DNA of 64,000 nucleotides from Ectothiorhodospira shaposhnikovii (GTDB taxonomy: Bacteria > Pseudomonadota > Gammaproteobacteria > Ectothiorhodospirales > Ectothiorhodospiraceae), in NCBI RefSeq assembly GCF_022227765.1, contig NZ_JAJMLZ010000007.1:124001-188000 (forward strand). Direction: 5' to 3'. Shown piece by piece: positions 1-8,226 of the stretch. Under the pieces are notes generated by a model that saw only the letters and a program-made list of their open reading frames with translations, had not been told where the DNA came from and did no database searches. The first letter of the stretch is position 1. Each line of letters begins with the position of its first letter. Made by a program: the position numbers and the translations under genes.

Positions 1-1270
1 ACGCCTGGAGAGCGGTTTTCCCCTGCTGTGGGTGGAAGGGGAACTGTCCAATCTGGCCCGACCCGCCTCCGGTCACTGGTATTTCTCCCTCAAGGATGAA
101 GGGGCCCAGGTGCGCTGCGCCCTGTTCCGCAACCGGGCCCAGGGGGTGCGCTTTCGACCCCGGGACGGCATGCAGGTACTGGCCCGGGCCAGGGTCAGCC
201 TCTATGTGCCCCGGGGTGATTATCAGCTCATCGTCGAACACCTGGAGGAAGCCGGGGACGGCGCCCTGCGACGGGCCTTTGAGGCCCTGCGTCGCCGGCT
301 GGAGGCCGAAGGGCTGTTCGACCCCGCCGGCAAACGTCCCCTGCCCCGGTTTCCCCGCCGCGTGGGGGTGATCACCTCCGCCACCGGCGCGGCGGTCAGG
401 GATATCCTGGCGGTCCTCGGGCGCCGCTTCCCGGCGCTGCCGGTGATGATCTATCCGGTGCCGGTACAAGGCGGCGAGGCGGCCCCGCGCATCGCCGCGG
501 CCCTTGCGACCGCCTCGGACCGCGGCGACTGTGACGTAGTGATCCTGGCCCGGGGCGGCGGTTCCCTGGAGGACCTTTGGGCCTTCAACGAGGAGATCGT
601 GGCCCGCGCCATCCGCGCCTGCGCCATCCCCGTGGTCAGCGGCATCGGCCATGAAACGGATATCACCATTGCCGACCTGGCCGCCGATCACCGTGCCCCC
701 ACCCCGTCGGTGGCCGCCGAGCTGGTCAGTCCCGACGGCCGTGAACTGCTGCAGCGGGTGAATCAACTGGAGCGGCTGCTGTGTGAACGTTTTTCCCGTC
801 GGCGGCAGGCACAGGGCCTGCGGCTTCAGGGCCTGGAACAACGATTGCGGCACCAGCATCCCGAGCGGCGCCTGCAGGCCCGCGCCCAGCGCCTGGATGA
901 ACTGGAATCCAGACTGCGCCAGGCCCTGGCCCGGCGGCTCCGGGAGCAACGCATCGAGTTGGCCCATCTGTGGACCCGCCTGGGGCAGTGTTCTCCCCGG
1001 ACCCGCCTGACCGGCATGGTGCATCGGCAACAGGATCTATCCCTGCGCCTGGAGCGGGCCATGGCCCTGCGCCTGGAACGCCTGCACGCCCGGGTATCCC
1101 TGCAGGCACGGACCCTGGATGCGGTGAGTCCCCTGGCCACCCTGGGCCGGGGTTACAGCATCCTGCTCAGTGCCGAGGGTCAGGCCATTCGCGCCCCGGA
1201 GCAGGTGAAGTCCGGTGAACGACTGGAAGCCCGCCTTGCCCAGGGACGGCTGTGGTGTCGGGTGGAATGA
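1..1270 (+). CDS. xseA: Exodeoxyribonuclease VII large subunit, 5' end cut by window edge
   Basis: The reading frame is open from base 2, so the start codon lies outside the window. About 423 residues are visible against roughly 450 in the family, so only some 25-35 N-terminal residues are missing. The visible N-terminus (LLWVEGELSN, then SGHWYFSLKD) is the OB-fold nucleic-acid-binding domain. The catalytic XseA core follows with the conserved GVITSATGAA, ARGGGSLEDLW and SGIGHETDIT motifs, then a long Arg/Leu/Glu-rich coiled coil and the C-terminal LGRGYSIL motif. With XseB it forms the exonuclease that degrades single-stranded DNA to oligonucleotides. It converges on cbbY with a 4-base gap. 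Confidence 0.97.
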   Translation, partial: RLESGFPLLWVEGELSNLARPASGHWYFSLKDEGAQVRCALFRNRAQGVRFRPRDGMQVLARARVSLYVPRGDYQLIVEHLEEAGDGALRRAFEALRRRLEAEGLFDPAGKRPLPRFPRRVGVITSATGAAVRDILAVLGRRFPALPVMIYPVPVQGGEAAPRIAAALATASDRGDCDVVILARGGGSLEDLWAFNEEIVARAIRACAIPVVSGIGHETDITIADLAADHRAPTPSVAAELVSPDGRELLQRVNQLERLLCERFSRRRQAQGLRLQGLEQRLRHQHPERRLQARAQRLDELESRLRQALARRLREQRIELAHLWTRLGQCSPRTRLTGMVHRQQDLSLRLERAMALRLERLHARVSLQARTLDAVSPLATLGRGYSILLSAEGQAIRAPEQVKSGERLEARLAQGRLWCRVE

Positions 1271-1274
1271 TTGT

Positions 1275-2033
1275 TCAGGGAAGCAGGGCATCCAGATAAC
1301 CGACATCGACGATTCCGCGCTTTGGCCCCTGCCCCCGAACGACCCGCCCGGGCATCTCCGGCTCCCCTAGATGCTCCAGCACCGCGGCGGCCCCGGAAAA
1401 ATCATCCTCCACCGTATATCCGCTCACTGTGATCACCGTGACAATCCCCGCTCCCCGCGAGGCCCGCAGCCCCTGGGCGGAATCCTCGATGGCCACACAG
1501 TCCCGGGCCGACAGACCCAGGCGCTCCAGCACGTGATGATAGATATCGGGCGCGGGCTTCTTCGCCGGCACCACGTCGCCGGCCCCGATCACCCGGAACC
1601 AGTCCAGTGATGCCTCTCCCAGGTTGGCCCGCAGCAGGGACTCCACGTTGGTCAGTGATGTGGTGGTGGCGATCGCCAGCAACAACCCCGCCGAGCGCGC
1701 CTCCTCGATCAGCCGCAAAACCCCCGGCCGCAGGGGGATGCCACCCCGCTCCAGCATGGCCACGAAGTGCCGGGTCTTGCAGGCGTGCAGATCACCGATG
1801 AACCGGTCCAGGTCGGCGGGCGGCGTGAATTCGGGCGCGAATGCATCCAGGTAATGGCGGATCCGCTCCTTGCCGCCGGCCACCTGCAGCAGCCGCCCGT
1901 AGAGCGGCACGGTCCAGTCCCAGTCCAGCCCCATCTCCCGGAAGGCGGCATTGAAGGCGGGACGGTGGCCATCCCGTTCCGTATCCGCCAGGGTACCGTC
2001 CACATCGAATATCAGGGCCTTCAGATCAGACAT
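1275..2033 (-). CDS. cbbY: CbbY-type HAD phosphatase (xylulose-1,5-bisphosphate phosphatase-like)
   Basis: The product is a 252-residue HAD-superfamily hydrolase. Motif I is FDVDGTLADTE, with the nucleophile and acid/base aspartates. The cap carries the CbbY-typical GGKERI stretch, motif II is ATTTSL, Lys follows in AKKPAPDIY, and motif IV is ALEDS-like (AIEDSAQGLRA). Known CbbY enzymes dephosphorylate xylulose-1,5-bisphosphate, a misfire product that inhibits Rubisco, so the gene suggests a Calvin-cycle host; that is inference because no Rubisco gene is in view. The ATG at 2033 is preceded by GGAG at good spacing. A much longer upstream extension of the frame runs antisense through dksA and is not credible. 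It is divergent from dksA. Confidence 0.85.
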   Translation of the reverse strand: MSDLKALIFDVDGTLADTERDGHRPAFNAAFREMGLDWDWTVPLYGRLLQVAGGKERIRHYLDAFAPEFTPPADLDRFIGDLHACKTRHFVAMLERGGIPLRPGVLRLIEEARSAGLLLAIATTTSLTNVESLLRANLGEASLDWFRVIGAGDVVPAKKPAPDIYHHVLERLGLSARDCVAIEDSAQGLRASRGAGIVTVITVSGYTVEDDFSGAAAVLEHLGEPEMPGRVVRGQGPKRGIVDVGYLDALLP

Positions 2034-2096
2034 GCTGTCTCCGGTGGTGATCATCGTGTTCATGGGGTCGGCCGGGCGGGCCGTTCGGCCTTTTGC

Positions 2097-2125
2097 TTGC
2101 GCCCGGGCCGATTCTCTGGTATCTA
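2097..2125 (+). promoter_or_regulatory. Candidate sigma-70 promoter of dksA
   Basis: TTGCGC (2097-2102) and TATCTA (2120-2125) are separated by exactly 17 bases, in the divergent cbbY/dksA gap about 35 bases before the dksA start. The -10 box is imperfect, so this is a prediction only. Confidence 0.4.
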
Positions 2126-2159
2126 GACTCGCCTTTTGACACTCAGGAGTTTGCGAGCG

Positions 2160-2615
2160 ATGGCCTCCAGCAAGAGTACGCCAAACGGTTCCGGCAGTCT
2201 TTCCCAGTCTGGTCAGGGTATCGCCCCCTACCAGCCGGCCGAGGGCGAGGAGTACATGTGCAAGCCCCAGAAGGATCACTTCCGCACCATTTTGCTGGCC
2301 TGGAAGCAGGACCTGATGGAAGAAGTGGACCGCACCGTGGGCCACATGAAGGAAGACGCCGCCAACTTTGCCGACCCGGCGGACCGCGCCACCCAGGAGG
2401 AGGAATTCAGCCTGGAACTGCGCACCCGCGACCGGGAACGCAAGCTGATCCGCAAGATCGACGAGGCCCTCAAGGACATCGAAAGTGGCGACTACGGTTA
2501 CTGCGAGGCCTGCGGCGTGGAAATCGGTATCCGCCGCCTGGAAGCCCGCCCCACCGCCACCCTGTGCATCGACTGCAAGACCCTGCAGGAGATCAAGGAA
2601 AAGCAGATGGCCTGA
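2160..2615 (+). CDS. dksA: RNA polymerase-binding transcription factor DksA
   Basis: The 151-residue product equals the length of E. coli DksA. A long coiled-coil hairpin occupies the middle, with acidic residues near the tip (DPADRATQEEEF). The C-terminus carries the four-cysteine zinc finger C115-x2-C118 and C136-x2-C139 inside the near-invariant YCEACGVEIGIRRLEARPT segment. DksA inserts into the secondary channel of RNA polymerase and, with ppGpp, tunes rRNA and amino-acid promoters. The ATG at 2160 has AGGAG ten bases upstream; an in-frame TTG at 2136 has no such support and would make the protein atypically long. gluQ follows 91 bases later, the order seen in pseudomonads. Confidence 0.97.
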   Translation: MASSKSTPNGSGSLSQSGQGIAPYQPAEGEEYMCKPQKDHFRTILLAWKQDLMEEVDRTVGHMKEDAANFADPADRATQEEEFSLELRTRDRERKLIRKIDEALKDIESGDYGYCEACGVEIGIRRLEARPTATLCIDCKTLQEIKEKQMA

Positions 2616-2706
2616 TGACACAGCCGGTCAAGGCAATACGGCTGACAGCACCTTCCCGTGAGCAGGCGCCGCCCTGCCACGGGAGGGTCTGATTCGCCGG
2701 TCATCC

Positions 2707-3567
2707 ATGACCTACATCGGTCGTTTCGCCCCCTCCCCCACCGGCCCCCTGCACCAGGGTTCCCTGGTCGCCGCTGTCTTCTCCTTTCTGGATGCCCGCG
2801 CCCACCAGGGCACCTGGCGGGTGCGCATCGAAGACCTGGACCCACCCCGGGAACAACCCGGCGCCGCCGATGCCATCCTGCGCACCCTGGAAGCCCATGC
2901 CCTGCACTGGGACGAAGACATCCTCTATCAGAGTTCCCGCCTTGAGGCCTATGCCGAGGCCATGACGGCGCTGCGGCACAAGGGACAGGCCTATGACTGC
3001 GGATGTACCCGCCGTGAGATCGCCGCCTCCGGCCTCGCCGGACTGGAAGGCCCGGTCTATCCCGGCACCTGCCGTCGGGGACTGGCCCCCGGACGGGCTC
3101 CCCGTGCCCTGAGGGTACGTACCCACGATGATCCCATCGGCTTCCACGATCGCTACCACGGCCTTGTCAACCAGCGCCTGAGCCGGGAGATCGGTGACTT
3201 CGTGATCCGCCGCGCCGACGGACTCACGGCCTATCAGCTGGCGGTGGTGGTGGATGATGCCTTTCAGGGCATCACCCATGTGGTCCGGGGCAGCGACCTG
3301 CTGGACTCCACCCCCCGCCAGATCCACCTGCAGCGACTGCTGGCACTGCCCACGCCGGTCTATCTGCACCATCCCCTGGTGCTGAATACCACCGGCGACA
3401 AGCTCTCCAAGCAGACCCACGCCCCGGCGGTGGACGACGCCACCCCCCTGACCAACCTGGCCGCCGTGATGGGCTTTCTCCACCTACCCCTGCCCCGGGA
3501 CTGGCGGGATGCCACCCCTGCCGCGCTGCTGGACCATGCCCTGGCGCACTGGCCCTTCCGGACCTGA
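2707..3567 (+). CDS. gluQ: Glutamyl-Q tRNA(Asp) synthetase
   Basis: The 286-residue protein is a truncated class I glutamyl-tRNA synthetase with a catalytic domain and no anticodon-binding domain, the hallmark of GluQ (YadB). The start FAPSPTGPLHQGSLVAA holds the HIGH-like motif (HQGS from H16). Cysteine-rich CGCTRRE and YPGTCR form the zinc-binding region, and the KMSKS-like loop is KLSKQ (232-236). The enzyme attaches glutamate to queuosine-34 of tRNA-Asp. It lies between dksA and cbrXAB, matching the conserved Pseudomonas arrangement. Confidence 0.95.
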   Translation: MTYIGRFAPSPTGPLHQGSLVAAVFSFLDARAHQGTWRVRIEDLDPPREQPGAADAILRTLEAHALHWDEDILYQSSRLEAYAEAMTALRHKGQAYDCGCTRREIAASGLAGLEGPVYPGTCRRGLAPGRAPRALRVRTHDDPIGFHDRYHGLVNQRLSREIGDFVIRRADGLTAYQLAVVVDDAFQGITHVVRGSDLLDSTPRQIHLQRLLALPTPVYLHHPLVLNTTGDKLSKQTHAPAVDDATPLTNLAAVMGFLHLPLPRDWRDATPAALLDHALAHWPFRT

Positions 3568-3634
3568 TGCTGGCCTGAACCGGCCGGATGCTGCATCCTT
3601 GCGGGTTTGAAGGATCCATCCCAGGACCCAATCC

Positions 3635-3814
3635 ATGTCATCCCAGGACAAGACACTGCTGCTGTTCCTGCTCGGCGTGCTGCTGTTCGCATCGCCGCTG
3701 GTGGCGTGGTGGACCCGTTCGGGCGCCCCCTGGTATCTGCCCTACCTGCTCTGGGGCGGGATCATCGCCCTGGCCTGGGTGGTGCAATGGCGACGGGGTC
3801 GCCATGATCTCTGA
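3635..3814 (+). CDS. Small two-helix membrane protein, CbrX-like
   Basis: This 59-residue ORF encodes two hydrophobic segments: about residues 7-25 (TLLLFLLGVLLFASPLVAW) and 33-51 (WYLPYLLWGGIIALAWVV). They are followed by a basic tail (QWRRGRHDL). It ends 11 bases inside the start of cbrA, an arrangement that predicts translational coupling. A small ORF called cbrX is, from memory, described in the same place in Pseudomonas putida. The size and topology also resemble the tiny DUF3311-type partners found before sodium:solute symporters, which fits because CbrA itself carries a symporter-like domain. No molecular function can be read from the sequence. Confidence 0.7.
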   Translation: MSSQDKTLLLFLLGVLLFASPLVAWWTRSGAPWYLPYLLWGGIIALAWVVQWRRGRHDL

Positions 3815-6767
3815 GATCGGTCTGCTCTACGCCGTCGGGGTCGCCTACCTGGCGCTGCTGTTCTTCATCGCCCACGCGGCGGAAAAGGGCTGGCTGCCGG
3901 GCCGACTGGTGCACCACCCGCTGGTCTATACCCTGTCCCTGGGGGTCTACGCCACGTCCTGGAGCTTCTACGGCAGCGTGGGGTTTGCCAACACCGAAGG
4001 CTATCAGTTCCTCACCATCTATCTCGGGGTCACCCTCGCCTTCCTGCTGGCACCGTTGCTGCTGGCGCCCCTGCTGCGTCTGGTGCGGGAGTATCAGCTC
4101 ACGTCCCTGGCCGACCTGTTTGCCTTCCGCTATCGCAGCCAGTGGACCGGGGTCATCGTCACCCTGTTCATGCTGGCGGGCATCCTTCCCTACATCGCCC
4201 TGCAGATCAAGGCGGTCACCGAATCCGTTTCCGTGCTGACCCGGCAGGACACGCCTCACCTGCTGGCCCTGGGTTTTTGCGCCACCCTGATGCTGTTCGC
4301 GATCCTGTTCGGCGCCCGCCACATCACCCCCCGGGAAAAGCACGAGGGCCTGGTGGTGGCCATCGCCTTCGAGTCCGCCGTCAAGCTGCTGGCCCTGCTG
4401 GCGGTGGGCGGCTTTGCCCTGTTCGGGGTCTTCGGCGGCTTCGGTGGACTGGATGCGTGGCTGACCGCCCACCCGGAGGCCCTGGAGGCCCTCTATGAAC
4501 CGGTGCGCGAAGGCCCTTGGATGACCCTCATGGTGCTGGCCTTCGCCGCCGCCTTCCTGCTGCCGCGGCAGTTCCACATGACCTTCGTGGAGAACATCAA
4601 CCCCCGCTCCCTGCAGACGGCCACCTGGGCCTTCCCCCTGTTCCTGCTGCTGCTCAATCTGCCCATTCCCCTGATCCTCTGGGCCGGTCAGGCCACCGGC
4701 CTGCAGACCGCGCCGGACTATTACGTGCTGGGGCTGCCGGTGGCGGCGGACCAGGGCTGGCTGGCCCTGTTCACCTTCATCGGCGGGATTTCCGCCGCCA
4801 GCGCCATGATGATCGTCACCACCCTGGCCCTGGCCGCCATGTGCCTGAATCACCTGATCCTGCCGGCCCATTACCGCCAGCAGTCCCTGCCCCGGAACAA
4901 TCTCTACGGCTGGCTGTTGTGGGGCCGGCGGGTGCTGATCCTCCTCATCATCGGCATGGGTTACGGCTTTTACTGGCTGCTGGAATTCAACCAGGGCCTG
5001 GCCCAGATCGGCCTCATCTCCTTCGTCGCCGTGGCCCAGTTCCTGCCCGGCATCCTGGGCCTGCTGTTCTGGCCGCGGGCCAACCGGGTGGGCTTCATCG
5101 CCGGCCTGATGGGCGGCATCCTGGTGTGGCTGCTGGCCCTGATCGTCCCGCTGATTCACGACTCCGGCCTACCCATGGTGGATTTCAACCTGATGCGCTG
5201 GATGGGGGCCGAGGAGGAAAACCGCTGGGCTTTTGCCACCTTCTGGTCACTGACCCTCAACAGCCTGCTGTTCGTTGCCGGCTCCCTGCTCACCCGGCCC
5301 ACCCGGGAGGAACTGGAGGCCTCCCAGAGCTGCCGTCGGGAACAACTCACCCCGAGCCGGTTGCTGGGGGACGGCGAGATTCGCAACGTGGAACAGCTGC
5401 GCACCAACCTGTCCCAGGTGATCGGTCCGCAGACCGCCGCCCTGGAGATCCAGCGCGCCCTGGGCGACCTGAAGCTGGACCCCCGGGAACAACGCCCCAA
5501 CGAACTGCGCAAGCTGCGGGCACGGCTGGAACGCAACCTGTCCGGCCTGATGGGGCCTCTACTGGCGCGCATGATTGTGGACAATCGCCTGGAAGTCCCG
5601 CCCCAGACCCAGGTAGCCCTGGCGGACAGCCTGCGCTTCGTGGAGGAGCAACTGGAACACTCCACCGTGCGTCTCAAGGGACTGGCGGCGGAGCTGGATA
5701 CCCTGCGTCGCTATCACCGCCAGGTACTCCACGAACTGCCGCTGGGAGTCTGTTCCATTTCCTCGGGGGGCGACATCCTGATCTGGAACAACACCATGGC
5801 CGCCATCTCCGGCATTTCCTCCTCCTATGCGGTGGGACAGACCCTGGACGGACTCAAGGACCCCTGGGACGGGGTGCTGCGCACCTTCATCAACGGCGAT
5901 GACCGGCACCTGTACAAGCTGCAGCTCACCGTGGACGGCCGCCAGCGCCGGCTGAACCTGCACAAGGCCGCCATCGAGTCCGCCGGGCTGGGCAGTTCCG
6001 TGGCCCATGGCCTGGGGGGGATGGTGGTGCTGGTGGAGGATCTGACGGAACTGCACAATCTGGAAAGCGAGGTGGCCCACAACGACCGCCTGGCCTCCAT
6101 CGGCCGTCTCGCCGCCGGGGTGGCCCATGAGATCGGCAACCCGCTGACCGGCATTGCCTCCCTGGCCCAGAACCTGCGGTACGAAAAGGACCCCGCGGAG
6201 GTGGACCTGACTTCCCGTCAGATCCTGGAACAGACCCGACGCATCAACGACATCGTTCAGTCCCTGATCACCTTCAGCCATAGCGGTGAGGTGCCCCGCA
6301 TGCGGCCCGCGCCGGTGAACATGCGGGCCTGCGTGGACGAAGCGATTCATCTGGTACAGTTGAGCGACAGCGGTCGGGACATGCGCTGTTTCAACGAAGT
6401 GCCCGACACCCTCATCGCCCGGGGCAACGCCCAGCGCCTGTTGCAGGTCTTCGTCAACCTGATCAACAACGCCCTGCAGGCCGGCCGTCCCGGCGACCGC
6501 ATCGTCATTCGCGGCGAGTACGTCCTGGGCAGCGTGGAGATCCAGGTGGAGGACGAGGGCAGCGGCATTCCGGAATCCGTGCTCGACCGGATCTTTGAAC
6601 CCTTCTTCACCACCAAGCCCCCGGGCGAAGGGACCGGTCTGGGGCTGTCGGTGGTATACAGCATCATTCAGGACCACGGCGGCATGGTCTACGCGGACAA
6701 CCTGCCCGAGGGCGGAACCCGCTTCCATATCCGGCTGCCGGCCGTCGAAGAGGAGACCCTGGCTTGA
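3804..6767 (+). CDS. cbrA: Transporter-type sensor histidine kinase CbrA
   Basis: The 987-residue protein matches the usual CbrA length. Residues 1-500 are a multi-helix sodium:solute symporter (SSSF) domain. A linker with STAC-like helices follows to about 640, then a PAS domain ([13 protein letters not shown]). A HisKA domain has the phospho-acceptor H775 in [12 protein letters not shown], and a HATPase_c domain has the N box [20 protein letters not shown] and [12 protein letters not shown]. Such kinases couple substrate transport or sensing to a cytoplasmic response regulator. The start overlaps the small CbrX-like gene by 11 bases and the stop overlaps cbrB in TTGA, so all three are probably co-translated. 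The gene order dksA-gluQ-cbrA-cbrB supports the assignment; histidine is the known CbrA substrate in pseudomonads, but the ligand here is unknown. Confidence 0.9.
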   Translation: MISEIGLLYAVGVAYLALLFFIAHAAEKGWLPGRLVHHPLVYTLSLGVYATSWSFYGSVGFANTEGYQFLTIYLGVTLAFLLAPLLLAPLLRLVREYQLTSLADLFAFRYRSQWTGVIVTLFMLAGILPYIALQIKAVTESVSVLTRQDTPHLLALGFCATLMLFAILFGARHITPREKHEGLVVAIAFESAVKLLALLAVGGFALFGVFGGFGGLDAWLTAHPEALEALYEPVREGPWMTLMVLAFAAAFLLPRQFHMTFVENINPRSLQTATWAFPLFLLLLNLPIPLILWAGQATGLQTAPDYYVLGLPVAADQGWLALFTFIGGISAASAMMIVTTLALAAMCLNHLILPAHYRQQSLPRNNLYGWLLWGRRVLILLIIGMGYGFYWLLEFNQGLAQIGLISFVAVAQFLPGILGLLFWPRANRVGFIAGLMGGILVWLLALIVPLIHDSGLPMVDFNLMRWMGAEEENRWAFATFWSLTLNSLLFVAGSLLTRPTREELEASQSCRREQLTPSRLLGDGEIRNVEQLRTNLSQVIGPQTAALEIQRALGDLKLDPREQRPNELRKLRARLERNLSGLMGPLLARMIVDNRLEVPPQTQVALADSLRFVEEQLEHSTVRLKGLAAELDTLRRYHRQVLHELPLGVCSISSGGDILIWNNTMAAISGISSSYAVGQTLDGLKDPWDGVLRTFINGDDRHLYKLQLTVDGRQRRLNLHKAAIESAGLGSSVAHGLGGMVVLVEDLTELHNLESEVAHNDRLASIGRLAAGVAHEIGNPLTGIASLAQNLRYEKDPAEVDLTSRQILEQTRRINDIVQSLITFSHSGEVPRMRPAPVNMRACVDEAIHLVQLSDSGRDMRCFNEVPDTLIARGNAQRLLQVFVNLINNALQAGRPGDRIVIRGEYVLGSVEIQVEDEGSGIPESVLDRIFEPFFTTKPPGEGTGLGLSVVYSIIQDHGGMVYADNLPEGGTRFHIRLPAVEEETLA

Positions 6768-8086
6768 ACCGAATCCTGATCCTGGAAGACGAAGCGGTGA
6801 TTCGCCGTGCCCTGCGGCGTCTCCTGGAACACGAAGGCTATCGCATCGAAGAGGCGGCCTGCATCGCCGACGCCCGCCGGCTGTGCGAGGCCTCCCGCTT
6901 CGACCTGCTGATCTGCGATCTGCGCCTGCCCGACGGCGAAGGCATCGAGATGCTCGGCCACTGCGGCGACACCCCGGTACTCATCATGACCAGCTATGCC
7001 AGCGTCCGCTCCGCCGTCGATGCCATGAAACAGGGGGCCACGGACTATATTGCCAAGCCCTTCGACCATGACGAGATGCTGTTGTGCGTGGCCCGCATCC
7101 TCAAGCAGCGGCAGCTGGAGCGGGAAAATGCCCAGCTCCAGTCCCAGCTCGGCCAGGTCTATCCGGTGGAGGGCATGGTGGGCGAGTCGCCCGCCATGCA
7201 GCAGGTATGCAGGACCCTGGACAAAGTGGCGCCCACCGATGCCACGGTCCTGATCCGGGGCGAATCCGGCACCGGCAAGGAACTGGTGGCACGGGCCATT
7301 CACAAGAAGAGCCGCCGCGCCCAAGCCCCCCTGGTCTCGGTCAACTGCGCCGCCATTCCCGAAGGACTGCTGGAATCGGAGCTATTCGGTCATGAAAAGG
7401 GGGCCTTCACCGGTGCCGCCCAAAGCCGCCAGGGATTGGCGGAAGCCGCCGACGGCGGCACTTTGTTCCTGGACGAGATCGGTGAACTCACCCCGGCTGC
7501 ACAGTCCCGGCTGCTGCGGGTGCTGCAGGACGGCGAGATTCGAAGGGTCGGTGCCAACAGCAGTCGCAAGGTGGACATCCGCCTGCTGGCGGCCACCCAC
7601 CGGGATCTGGAGCTGATGGTGCGGGAAGGGGACTTTCGCGAGGACCTCTACTACCGGCTCAAGGTCATGGAAATCGGCCTGCCGCCCCTGCGTGAACGGC
7701 TGGAAGACCTGCCCCGGCTGGCGGATTTTCTGCTGGAAAAGGCCTGTCGGCGTCTCAAGCAGGCACCGGCACGACTGGCACCGTCGGCCCTGGCGGCCAT
7801 GCAGGCCCATCGCTGGCCCGGCAACGTGCGGGAGTTGGAAAACGCCCTGGAACGGGCGGTGATCCTGGCCGACGGCGACTGCATCGCCGCCGAACACCTG
7901 GGCCTGACCCCCGGACCGAGCCAGGAAGCGACCCCGGACACCAGCCTGGAGGACTACTTCCGCCGCTTCGTGCTGGAAAATCAGGCCCGGATGACCGAAA
8001 CGGAACTGGCCCGGCGGCTGGGCATCAGCCGCAAGGCCCTCTGGGAACGGCGCAACCGCATGGGCATCCCCCGCCCCAAAGCCTGA
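6764..8086 (+). CDS. cbrB: NtrC-family sigma-54 response regulator CbrB
   Basis: The 440-residue protein begins with a receiver domain (acidic pocket E8/D9, phospho-acceptor D52 in ICDLRLPDGEG, Lys in IAKPFD). It continues with a sigma-54-interacting AAA+ domain: Walker A GESGTGKE, the sigma-54 contact loop GAFTGA, and Walker B GGTLFLDEIGE. It ends in a Fis-type helix-turn-helix (TELARRLGISRKALWERR). The start is TTG, overlapping the cbrA stop. CbrB activates sigma-54 promoters for use of poorer carbon sources. A strong enhancer-like palindrome lies only 4 bases beyond its stop, followed by a sigma-54 promoter, so the downstream uptake cluster is its likely direct target. Confidence 0.9.
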   Translation: MNRILILEDEAVIRRALRRLLEHEGYRIEEAACIADARRLCEASRFDLLICDLRLPDGEGIEMLGHCGDTPVLIMTSYASVRSAVDAMKQGATDYIAKPFDHDEMLLCVARILKQRQLERENAQLQSQLGQVYPVEGMVGESPAMQQVCRTLDKVAPTDATVLIRGESGTGKELVARAIHKKSRRAQAPLVSVNCAAIPEGLLESELFGHEKGAFTGAAQSRQGLAEAADGGTLFLDEIGELTPAAQSRLLRVLQDGEIRRVGANSSRKVDIRLLAATHRDLELMVREGDFREDLYYRLKVMEIGLPPLRERLEDLPRLADFLLEKACRRLKQAPARLAPSALAAMQAHRWPGNVRELENALERAVILADGDCIAAEHLGLTPGPSQEATPDTSLEDYFRRFVLENQARMTETELARRLGISRKALWERRNRMGIPRPKA

Positions 8087-8089
8087 GCC

Positions 8090-8133
8090 TGCCTGTTACC
8101 TTGGGTAACATCCGTTACCCAAGGTAACAGGCA
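8090..8133. promoter_or_regulatory. Double-dyad enhancer-like site, probable CbrB upstream activating sequence
   Basis: A perfect inverted repeat has 20-bp arms around a 4-base centre. It contains two complete dyads, GTTACC-TTG-GGTAAC (8095-8109) and GTTACC-CAA-GGTAAC (8114-8128), centred 19 bp apart. No T-run follows, which argues against a terminator. CbrB is known to bind palindromic upstream sequences of the GTTAC/GTAAC type in Pseudomonas. The site is 50 bp upstream of a sigma-54 promoter and directly after cbrB. Confidence 0.75.
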
Positions 8134-8182
8134 TCCCGCACACACCCGTCACAAGTCCTTGTTTCCACAAGGAACAAAAACC

Positions 8183-8198
8183 TGGCACGCCTTCTGCA
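8183..8198 (+). promoter_or_regulatory. Sigma-54 (RpoN) promoter of the DUF294/symporter cluster
   Basis: TGGCACGCCTTCTGCA matches the sigma-54 consensus TGGCACG-N4-TTGCA at every defined position except one T. The GG and GC dinucleotides are correctly spaced. Transcription should start near 8208-8210, just before the DUF294 gene at 8227. Confidence 0.8.
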
Positions 8199-8226
8199 AT
8201 GGTAGCCGTCAAGACCACGGCCATCC

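Noticed and set aside
2034-2621. N-terminal extension of cbbY through the dksA region
   Set aside because: The added residues are unlike any HAD protein and run antisense to dksA. The ATG at 2033 has a proper ribosome-binding site.
8090-8133. Intrinsic terminator of cbrB
   Set aside because: The stem is perfect but no T-run follows. The two symmetric GTTACC/GGTAAC dyads and the downstream sigma-54 promoter fit an enhancer better, although a dual role cannot be excluded.
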